Shown piece by piece: positions 8,070 through 17,450 of a DNA stretch of 17,450 nucleotides (positions are counted from its first letter, which is position 1; each line of letters begins with the position of its first letter). A program made the translations under genes and the position numbers. The DNA is taken from the NCBI GenBank assembly GCA_003241215.1, contig QFOL01000047.1, positions 1-17,450 of the forward strand, in the 5' to 3' direction. The notes below the pieces were generated by a model. That model was not told the DNA's origin. It did not search any database and saw only the letters and a program-made list of their open reading frames with translations. The stretch comes from Agrobacterium fabrum (GTDB lineage Bacteria; Pseudomonadota; Alphaproteobacteria; Rhizobiales; Rhizobiaceae).

Positions 8070-8944
8070 CAGCGGCGGTCATGATCACGGCTCCCGGCAG
8101 CCGCACATCCTCCATCGTGTTTCTCGCAACGCTTCTTCTCGGGCCGATCATCGCCGTCAATGGCCTCGCCTTCGTCATGCCCGTCTTCAACCTGCTCCTG
8201 CTTTCCTTCCGTGAAAGCCTTGGCGGTGGCGGTCTCGGCGAAGCCCACACGCTGGACAACTGGTCGTCCACGCTGACCGACGGTTTTTACATCGAACTGA
8301 TCGGCCAGAGCATCCTGACCAGTCTCCTGATCACGATTCTCACACTCATCGCCTCCTATCCCATCGCGCTTTATCTTCACCGGGCGCAGGGCCGCTGGAA
8401 GACGCTGCTGCTGGTGCTGGTCATTTCGCCGCTTTTGACCTCGGCCGTGGTGCGCACCTATGGATGGATCGCGATCCTTGCCGATGACGGCCTCATCAAC
8501 AACATCCTCTTCGCGCTCGGCGCTGAAAGCGGCGTGCGGCTGCTGTTCAACAAGGTCGGCGTCGTCATCGGGCTCACGGAAATCCTGATGCCCTATATGA
8601 TCCTGGCGTTGCTCGCCGGTTTCGGCAGGCTCGATCCGCGTGTCGAGGAGGCGGCCGAAACACTCGGCGCATCGCCGTGGAAGGTATTCTGGCGGATCAT
8701 CGTGCCGCTCACCATGCCCGGCGTCGCGCTCGGTTGCCTGCTTTCCTTCGTTCTCGCCGTCAGTTCGTTCATCACCCCCAAGTTGCTCGGCGGCGGGCGC
8801 GTCTTCCTTCTGGCGACGGAAATCTATGACCAGGCCATCGTGACGCTCAACTGGCCGCTTGCTGCGACACTGTCGATGATCATCCTCGTGATCTTCGGTG
8901 CCGCGCTGGTGCTCTATTCCCGGCTTCTGCGGGCCATTCTTTAA
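8066..8944 (+). CDS. PotB-like ABC transporter permease
   Basis: Inner-membrane permease of 292 aa with about six hydrophobic helices. The EAA cytoplasmic loop that docks to the ATPase is at about 194-219 (EEAAETLGASPWKVFW then RIIVPLTMPG). The start overlaps the ATPase stop by four bases (ATGA). It pairs with the following permease as a heterodimer, as in PotB/PotC systems. The N-terminus ([16 protein letters not shown]) is a short cytoplasmic tail before the first helix. Confidence 0.9.
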   Translation: MTAAVMITAPGSRTSSIVFLATLLLGPIIAVNGLAFVMPVFNLLLLSFRESLGGGGLGEAHTLDNWSSTLTDGFYIELIGQSILTSLLITILTLIASYPIALYLHRAQGRWKTLLLVLVISPLLTSAVVRTYGWIAILADDGLINNILFALGAESGVRLLFNKVGVVIGLTEILMPYMILALLAGFGRLDPRVEEAAETLGASPWKVFWRIIVPLTMPGVALGCLLSFVLAVSSFITPKLLGGGRVFLLATEIYDQAIVTLNWPLAATLSMIILVIFGAALVLYSRLLRAIL

Positions 8945-8957
8945 AAGGAGATCGAAG

Positions 8958-9752
8958 ATGGAAGAACGTCCCGCTCCGCTGGCGCTGAAAATCGTCGCCT
9001 TCATCATGTTCCTTTTCCTGCTGGCGCCCGTGGTGCTCGTCGTGCCGATCTCGTTTTCGGCCGACAGCTACATGACCTTTCCGCCCTCCGGATGGAGCCT
9101 GCGCTGGTATGTCGATCTCATGCACAATTCCAAGATGATGGCGGCGCTCGGCACCAGCACCCTTCTCGCCGTCATCGTCACCGTGCTGTCCATGCTGATC
9201 GCGCTGCCCGCATCCTACGCGATCGTACGCATGCGGGTGATCGGTGCGGATGCGCTTCTCGCCTTCTTCACCGCGCCGCTGTTGCTGCCCACCATCGTCC
9301 TCGGCCTCGCGATTCTGATCGTCTTCGCCGGCGCCGGCCTGCTCGGCACCTTCACCGGTCTGGTGATTGCGCATCTCATCATCGTGCTGCCCTATGCGCT
9401 GCGTGTCCTTACCACGTCGCTTTCGGGCCTGCCGCTGATCTTCGAGGAGGCGGCTTCCACGCTCGGGGCGTCGCCGTTCACGGTCTTCCGCCGCATCACC
9501 ATGCCGATGATCGCGCCGGGTGTGGTGGCGACCGCGGCGTTATCCTTTCTTGTCTCGTTTGATGAAGCCGTGATTTCGCTGTTCCTCACCGGCCCGCGCA
9601 TCACCACGCTTCCGGTCGCCATGTATCAGCATGTGGAAACCCAGGCGGACCCGCTCGTTGCGGCCATTTCCGTTCTTCTGATCGTGCTGACCCTTGCCGT
9701 CGTCCTCATCGTCGACCGCACGGCGGGCCTGACCAAGACTTTCGTGAAGTAA
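8958..9752 (+). CDS. PotC-like ABC transporter permease
   Basis: The second inner-membrane permease, 264 aa, with about six helices and an EAA loop at 163-188 (EEAASTLGASPFTVF then RRITMPMIAPG). The frame is open from 8898, but that part overlaps the preceding permease. The ATG at 8958 follows AAAAGGAG (8943-8950) by seven bases, 13 bases after the previous stop. It is the last gene of the cluster. It converges with the LysR gene, 39 bases away, and I see only a weak GGCG/CGCC hairpin (9754-9779) as a possible terminator. Confidence 0.9.
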   Translation: MEERPAPLALKIVAFIMFLFLLAPVVLVVPISFSADSYMTFPPSGWSLRWYVDLMHNSKMMAALGTSTLLAVIVTVLSMLIALPASYAIVRMRVIGADALLAFFTAPLLLPTIVLGLAILIVFAGAGLLGTFTGLVIAHLIIVLPYALRVLTTSLSGLPLIFEEAASTLGASPFTVFRRITMPMIAPGVVATAALSFLVSFDEAVISLFLTGPRITTLPVAMYQHVETQADPLVAAISVLLIVLTLAVVLIVDRTAGLTKTFVK

Positions 9753-9791
9753 AGGCGGAAGGGCTGCTGCCGGTTCGCCGTCTCGAAATGG

Positions 9792-10640
9792 CTAGAGATT
9801 GAGACCCGGAAGAACGGCGCGGATGTGATCGCCCAGCGCCTTGGCCGCGGAAGATATCTGCGGATCGGCAAACTCGAGCGCAATACCGATGGTCGGCAGG
9901 GGCGGCAGTCCGGTTTTGACGATATGCAGGTCCGCTGGAACAGCCGTCCTTGTCAACACGCTGATGGCGTGGCCGGAGCGGGCAATTGCGATGAGGCCGG
10001 CAAGGCTGTTGCTGGCAAAGGCGATGCGGTAGCGGCGACTGGCCGCTTCCATGGCGCTGCATGCGGCGCGATGATCGAGGGTCACCGGCGCGGAGAGAGC
10101 CAGCGGCAGCACGTCCTTGGTGATGAGATCCGGCTCCGGCCTGTCCGCCACCCAGACGAAGCTCTCGTGGCGAAGCACATCGCCGTGGTCCGGATCGGAT
10201 TGCGAGACCAGCGCCATGTCGATCTGGCGACGCTGGAGGAGGGGGCGCAATTCCGTGGTTGGCGCGCAGACCATGCGCAGGTCAACTTTCGGATAGGTGC
10301 TGCAGAAGCCTCTCAGAAGTTCCGGCAGGAAGGCGATGGAATAATCGTCAGGGCAGCCAAGGCTGACGGTTCCCTGCAGCGTCGCCTCGCCCATATCAGC
10401 AAGGATTTCATCATGCCGGGCAAGCAGGGCGCCGGCATGGGCGAGCAGCTTCTCGCCCGCTGCCGTTACCCGCACGCCCGAGCCCGTTCGCTGCAGCAGG
10501 GTGTGGCCGACTAATTCTTCCAGCCGCTGCATCTGGGTGCTGAGTGCGGATTGGGTGCGCCCGATCTGCGCGGCGGCGACGCTGATGGAGCCAGCGCGAG
10601 CGACAATGATAAAGTTCTTCAGCAGCGTAAGGTCGAGCAT
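9792..10640 (-). CDS. dgdR: LysR-type regulator, probable DgdR-like regulator of the decarboxylase
   Basis: A 282-aa LysR-family protein. The helix-turn-helix lies in about residues 3-60 (MLDLTLLKNFIIVARAGSIS, AAAQIGRTQSALSTQMQRLEE, LLQRTGSGVRVTAAGEKLL), then an effector domain from LQGTVSLGCPDD. A TTG at 10682 would add 14 residues. The ATG at 10640 gives the canonical LysR beginning, although no good ribosome binding site precedes it. It is divergent from the dialkylglycine decarboxylase gene with 103 bases between starts. Burkholderia dgdA is known to be controlled by a LysR-family DgdR, so the symbol is assigned by context plus family and not by sequence comparison. Confidence 0.75.
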   Translation of the reverse strand: MLDLTLLKNFIIVARAGSISVAAAQIGRTQSALSTQMQRLEELVGHTLLQRTGSGVRVTAAGEKLLAHAGALLARHDEILADMGEATLQGTVSLGCPDDYSIAFLPELLRGFCSTYPKVDLRMVCAPTTELRPLLQRRQIDMALVSQSDPDHGDVLRHESFVWVADRPEPDLITKDVLPLALSAPVTLDHRAACSAMEAASRRYRIAFASNSLAGLIAIARSGHAISVLTRTAVPADLHIVKTGLPPLPTIGIALEFADPQISSAAKALGDHIRAVLPGLNL

Positions 10641-14176
<3,536 letters not shown>

Positions 14177-14180
<4 letters not shown>

Positions 14181-14917
14181 GGCGAGAGTTCACCCTCGCC
14201 GGTATGAAGCACGTAACCCTTGCCGCGCCGTGTCTTGATATGGCGCGGCAGATCGGGATTTATCTCGATCTTGCGCCGCAGCCGCAGCACCAGCACATCG
14301 ACGTTCCTGTCGATATAACGGTCGCTTTCCGCGCCCAGCCGGTCGAGGATCTGCGAGCGGCTGACGGGTTGGTTGGGCGTTTCGGCGAGAATCTCCAGAA
14401 GTGCGAATTCGGCGCTGGTCAGCGTTCGGCTGCGGTCGGCAAGGCAGACGGCGCGGCGGGCATCGAGATCGATCGCCCAGTCGCCGAGTCGCAGCGCCGT
14501 GCGGCCATGGTCCTTTTCGTTGTCCTTCTCCTGTTTCAGCGAAGGGATGGTCCGGCGCAGAACGGCTTTGATCCGCGCCGTGAGTTCGATGGATTCGAAG
14601 GGTTTGACCACATAATCGTCGGCGGCCGTCTCCAAGCCGAGCACCCGGTCGGCGGCGCTGCCGGCCGCGGTGACCATGACGATGCCGATATCGATCTGGC
14701 TGCGCAGCCGCTGGGCGAAGGTGCGCCCGGATGTGCCGGGCAGGTTGTGATCGACAAGCACAAGCTGCATCCTGTCCCGCGCCAATATCTCCTCCGCCTC
14801 CTCGGCCGAGCGGGCGCAGGTGGGCAGCCAGCCCTCGGCCTCGACGAGGTCCGAGATAAGCTCGGCCATATCAGGATCGTCCTCGACGATCAGAATGCGA
14901 ACCTTCTGATTAAGCAC
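14177..14917 (-). CDS. OmpR/PhoB-family response regulator
   Basis: A 246-aa two-component regulator. The receiver domain has the acidic pair Asp13/Asp14 (VEDDPD), phospho-acceptor Asp56 (LVLVDHNLPG), Thr83 and Lys105 (VVKPFES). The winged-helix DNA-binding domain occupies about 140-240 (LTSAEFALLEIL, VDVLVLRLRRKIE, IKTRRGKGYVLH). It starts with GTG at 14917 preceded by GGGAGGAAG six bases upstream, a strong site. It is first in the operon with the kinase and divergent from a solute-binding-protein gene, so its likely target is the shared promoter region. Confidence 0.92.
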
Positions 14918-14986
14918 TGAATCTTCCTCCCGCCTTCATCATAGGCGCGGCTGCGGCGATCTTCAAAGGTTCGCTGGTTATCTCTC

Positions 14987-15011
14987 CTGTCATAATTGTA
15001 ATATCTGTAAT
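14987..15011 (+). promoter_or_regulatory. Three tandem YTGTMAT repeats, candidate response-regulator operator
   Basis: CTGTCAT (14987-14993), TTGTAAT (14996-15002) and CTGTAAT (15005-15011) start exactly 9 bases apart, in the 210-base gap between the response-regulator and binding-protein starts. OmpR-family regulators bind tandem direct repeats. The known PhoB box (11-base period) and TorR box (CTGTTCATAT, about 10) look similar, but the 9-base period here differs from PhoB. Binding by the adjacent regulator is inferred. A degraded TTGTTC follows at 15013-15018. Confidence 0.55.
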
Positions 15012-15092
15012 CTTGTTCGGCGGTGCGGTGAAAGATTGGTAACCATTCTTCGATTGCGGTGCGGGCAGGATATGACATGCTGTTGGTGGAGA

Positions 15093-15112
15093 CTGGAACG
15101 GGGAGGTTCCAG
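15093..15112 (+). other. Leader hairpin just upstream of the first binding-protein start
   Basis: CTGGAAC (15093-15099) pairs perfectly with GTTCCAG (15106-15112) around a GGGGAG loop. The real ribosome binding site GGGAGG (15116-15121) begins three bases after the stem. The loop itself resembles a ribosome binding site, so the hairpin could hold a standby site or influence initiation. No T run follows. Confidence 0.5.
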
Positions 15113-15127
15113 GCAGGGAGGCTTTAA

Positions 15128-16156
15128 GTGAAACGATTGACCGCACTTGCGGCGAGCATGGTCCTATGGCTGTGCGGCGCAGGGCATGGCATGGCCGAGC
15201 CGAAGTTGAACGTCCTTTGCGGCGTCGATGAGGCCTGGTGCGTGGCCATGCAGCGGGCGTTCGAGGCAAAGACGGGTCTTGAGATTTCGATGGTTCGCAA
15301 GAGCACCGGTGAAATCCTCGATCAGATCCGCGCAGAGCGGTCGCATCCCACCGTCGATGTCTGGTGGGGCGGTACTGGCGACACCCATCTGCAGGCGGGT
15401 TCGGAAGGGTTGCTGGATGAATACCGGCCCGCCCACCAGCAGGATTTGTTGCCCTGGGCGCAGAATTTCTCGGTGATGTCGGGATCGCGGTCTGCGGGAA
15501 TTTATGCCGGCGCGCTGGGTTTCGCCTATAATTCGGAGCTGCTCGCGAAGAACAACCTTCCCGCACCGACCTGCTGGAAGGATCTGGCGAAGGATGTCTA
15601 TCGCGGCCATATCCTGACCGGAGATCCGAACTATTCCGGCACGGCCTTCACCATGCTGGCCACCCTTGTTCAGCTGTTCGGCGAGGAGGAGGCTTTTGGT
15701 TTCATGACGAAGCTCAATCAGAACGTCGTGGGCTACACCAAGGTGGGTGCAGCGCCCGTCAAGGCGGCGGCGCGGGGCGAGGTCCTGATCGGAATTTCCT
15801 TCATGCATGATGCGGTGACGCAGAAGACCGAAGGGTTTCCGCTTGTTATCGTCGCCCCCTGCGAGGGCACCGGTTACGAGATCGGGGCTGTCAGCATCGT
15901 CAAGGGCAACCGCAACGCTGCCCTTGCGCAAAGCTTCGTGGAATTTGCACTGAGCCCGGAAGGGCAGGCGACCGGGGCTGCGGCGGGCCAGAACCAGGTG
16001 CCCTCCAATGCCCGGGCGACATTGCCGCTGACGGCGCCTGACATATCGATGATCAAGATGGTGGATTACGACTTTGCCACCTTCGGACAGCCGGAAGAGC
16101 GAAGTCGGTTATTGAGCCGCTTCGACAGCGAGATCCACCCGAGCCAGACCCAGTAG
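15128..16156 (+). CDS. AfuA/FbpA-like periplasmic solute-binding protein (probable sensor partner)
   Basis: 342 aa, starting with GTG at 15128, with GGGAGG six bases upstream. The signal peptide is MKRLTALAASMVLWLCGAGH then GMA-EP, cleaved near residue 23. The class is the family often annotated as iron(III) transport, but VWWGGTGDTH (78-87), PVKAAARGE (210-218), FMHDAV (225-230) and CEGTGYEIG (245-253) resemble AfuA, a hexose-phosphate binder, more than classical FbpA. My hand alignment with the downstream protein finds about 148 identities in 310 ungapped positions. The gene is divergent from the two-component operon, with 210 bases between starts and a candidate operator in between. This suggests a sensory role as in TorT/TorS or S. 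aureus HptA/HptSR. The ligand is not known. Confidence 0.85.
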   Translation: MKRLTALAASMVLWLCGAGHGMAEPKLNVLCGVDEAWCVAMQRAFEAKTGLEISMVRKSTGEILDQIRAERSHPTVDVWWGGTGDTHLQAGSEGLLDEYRPAHQQDLLPWAQNFSVMSGSRSAGIYAGALGFAYNSELLAKNNLPAPTCWKDLAKDVYRGHILTGDPNYSGTAFTMLATLVQLFGEEEAFGFMTKLNQNVVGYTKVGAAPVKAAARGEVLIGISFMHDAVTQKTEGFPLVIVAPCEGTGYEIGAVSIVKGNRNAALAQSFVEFALSPEGQATGAAAGQNQVPSNARATLPLTAPDISMIKMVDYDFATFGQPEERSRLLSRFDSEIHPSQTQ

Positions 16157-16270
16157 GGCCAGAAACCAACACCTCAAAAAGACAACGTGCGCGCCGCAGG
16201 GCGCCGCGACCGGCAGCGCCATGTTCGCGCATGACCCAAAAATTCAGACGCAAGCTACAGGAGGATAACC
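16157..16270 (+). other. Intercistronic region with alternative GC-rich hairpins
   Basis: 114 bases between the two binding-protein genes. GGCGC (16200-16204) can pair with GCGCC on its left (16191-16195, loop GCAG) or on its right (16216-16220, 11-base loop), so the two stems exclude each other. Neither is followed by a T run. AGGAGG at 16259-16264 is the ribosome binding site of the next gene. The region may be a switch, a decay barrier or simply GC-rich spacer. Confidence 0.35.
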
Positions 16271-17296
16271 ATGCGACTGACGATACTTTCCACCCTGCTT
16301 TTTGCCGGCACGGCGCTGAGCGCCGTTTCCGCCCAGGCGGCGGGCGAACTCAACCTGATCTGCTCGGCCGATGTCGTCATCTGCGAGCAGATGAAGGGCG
16401 ATTTCGAAAAGTCGCATGACATCAAGGTCAATATGGTGCGCCTGTCTTCGGGCGAGACCTATGCCAAGGTGCGTGCGGAAGCCCGCAACCCGAAGACCGA
16501 TATCTGGTGGGCCGGCACTGGCGATCCGCACATGCAGGCGGCATCCGAAAACCTGACGCTCGAATACAAGTCGCCGATGCTGGACCAGTTGCAGGACTGG
16601 GCCGTGAAGCAGGCTGAAAGCACCGGTTACAGGACTGTCGGCGTTTATGCCGGGGCGCTGGGCTGGGGCTATAACACCGAAATCTTCAAGTCCAAGGGTT
16701 ATAAGGAACCGAAGTGCTGGGTCGACCTGCTGGCGCCGGAACTGAAGGGTGAAATCCAGATCGCCAATCCGAATTCGTCCGGCACCGCCTATACGGCGCT
16801 GGCGTCGCTGGTGCAGATCATGGGCGAGGATCAGGCGATTGATTATCTGAAGAAGCTCAACGCCAATATCTCGCAATATACCAAATCCGGCTCGGCGCCG
16901 GTCAAGGCGGCGGCGCGCGGCGAAACTGCGCTCGGCATCGTCTTCATGCATGATGCGGTGGCGCAGACGGCAGAAGGTTTCCCGGTCAAGTCCATCGCGC
17001 CCTGCGAAGGCACAGGCTACGAGATCGGCTCCATGTCGATCATCAAAGGTGCGCGCAACCTCGACAATGCCAAGACTTGGTACGACTGGGCGCTGAAGCC
17101 GGAAGTCCAGTCGCGCATGAAGGACGCCAAGTCCTTCCAGCTTCCCTCCAACAAGACGGCGGAAGTGCCGAAGGAAGCGCCGAAGTTCGAGGACATCAAG
17201 CTCATCGACTATGATTTCAAGACCTATGGCGACCCGGCCAAGCGCAAGGCGCTGCTGGAGCGCTGGGACCGCGAAGTCGGTGCGGTCGCCAACTGA
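16271..17296 (+). CDS. AfuA/FbpA-like ABC transporter substrate-binding protein
   Basis: A periplasmic receptor of 341 aa with AGGAGG six bases before the ATG. The signal peptide MRLTILSTLLFAGTALSAVS then AQA-AG is cleaved near residue 23. It aligns without gaps to the preceding gene product across residues 27-336 at about 48% identity, with the same WWAGTGDPH (79-87), PVKAAARGE (210-218), FMHDAV (225-230), CEGTGYEIG (245-253) and LPSNK (291-295) blocks. The pair is an old tandem duplication, now diverged outside the putative ligand pocket. It is followed by a hairpin and what looks like a permease gene, so this copy is the likely transport receptor. AfuA-like hexose-phosphate or other phosphorylated ligands are possible; iron is less likely. 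Confidence 0.88.
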   Translation: MRLTILSTLLFAGTALSAVSAQAAGELNLICSADVVICEQMKGDFEKSHDIKVNMVRLSSGETYAKVRAEARNPKTDIWWAGTGDPHMQAASENLTLEYKSPMLDQLQDWAVKQAESTGYRTVGVYAGALGWGYNTEIFKSKGYKEPKCWVDLLAPELKGEIQIANPNSSGTAYTALASLVQIMGEDQAIDYLKKLNANISQYTKSGSAPVKAAARGETALGIVFMHDAVAQTAEGFPVKSIAPCEGTGYEIGSMSIIKGARNLDNAKTWYDWALKPEVQSRMKDAKSFQLPSNKTAEVPKEAPKFEDIKLIDYDFKTYGDPAKRKALLERWDREVGAVAN

Positions 17297-17328
17297 TCTG
17301 AACCACCGATCTTAACTCCGGCGACAGG

Positions 17329-17353
17329 CATCCCGGCTTTTTAAGCCGGGATG
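17329..17353 (+). other. Perfect intercistronic hairpin after the second binding-protein gene
   Basis: An 11-bp perfect stem (17329-17339 with 17343-17353) with a TTT loop. The sequence after the stem is TCCGCC, so this is not a standard intrinsic terminator for rightward transcripts. It sits between the binding-protein stop (17296) and the next gene (17395). It may limit read-through or stabilise the upstream message so that the binding protein outnumbers the permease. Confidence 0.6.
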
Positions 17354-17394
17354 TCCGCCACTCTTTCATCGGCATGAAACAAGCGAGGTCGGCC

Positions 17395-17450
17395 ATGACA
17401 CGTGGCAATCGCAGGCTGGACATCGTCCTGGCGTTCGGGGCTTTTGCCCT
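17395..17450 (+). CDS. Start of probable ABC transporter permease (partial)
   Basis: Only 56 bases are visible, truncated by the window edge. The frame from ATG 17395 begins MTRGNRRLDIVLAFGAFA, a short basic N-terminus followed by the start of a hydrophobic helix, as expected of a transporter permease. GAGG lies six bases upstream (17385-17388). An in-frame ATG at 17374 would add seven residues but has no ribosome binding site. The function is inferred from position after the binding-protein gene. Confidence 0.5.
   Translation, partial: MTRGNRRLDIVLAFGAFA

Noticed and set aside
15128..17296. Annotation of the two binding proteins as iron(III) receptors.
   Set aside because: The family name is loose. 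The HD and CEGTGYE blocks match AfuA-like proteins better, and I do not see the paired tyrosines typical of FbpA iron sites near the C-terminal region.

Overview
The window reads as a high-GC alphaproteobacterial chromosome segment, most likely from the Rhizobiaceae (Agrobacterium/Rhizobium type). The basis is codon usage rich in G/C at third positions, dense solute-uptake operons paired with LysR-type regulators, and general resemblance of the proteins to rhizobial families. No database search was possible. I see no transposase, integrase, CRISPR array or rRNA/tRNA gene.

Layout. (1) 1-462 holds a Rho-independent terminator (116-146) for a gene left of the window, then featureless leader. (2) 484-2715 is a large YbiO-like MscS-family mechanosensitive channel. 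It converges on a small uncharacterised minus-strand gene (2759-2989). (3) 3077-9752 is a LysR regulator followed by a co-directional cluster: a Nit-type carbon-nitrogen hydrolase, an RraA-like protein, and a complete PotD/A/B/C-type ABC importer. A 19-bp dyad sits between the regulator and the cluster, and several RNA hairpins separate the cistrons, including a structured region of about 280 nt ahead of the ATPase gene. (4) 9792-12078 is a divergent pair, a LysR regulator and a 2,2-dialkylglycine decarboxylase that retains the known PLP and active-site residues of the Burkholderia enzyme. (5) 12075-14917 (minus) encodes an OmpR-type response regulator and a sensor kinase with a large periplasmic domain, with a GTGA overlap. 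(6) 15128-17296 encodes two AfuA/FbpA-like periplasmic binding proteins that align without gaps at about 48% identity. The start of what is probably the permease gene follows at 17395, cut by the window edge.

How the parts may work together. Regions 5 and 6 look like a three-component signalling and uptake locus: a solute-binding protein, a kinase with a large helical sensor domain and an OmpR-type regulator, plus a paralogous binding protein feeding a transporter. The divergent promoter between regulator and binding protein carries three heptamers of the form YTGTMAT at exact 9-bp spacing, a candidate operator. Regions 3 and 4 look like nitrogen-compound uptake and catabolism: import, amide hydrolysis and decarboxylating transamination of dialkylglycines such as 2-aminoisobutyrate. 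The substrate of the importer and the link between regions 3 and 4 are inference only. The strongest new-biology candidates are the three-component locus with its tandem operator, the structured leader inside the importer operon, and the hydrolase/RraA-like/importer cluster whose RraA-like protein lacks the usual active-site arginine.
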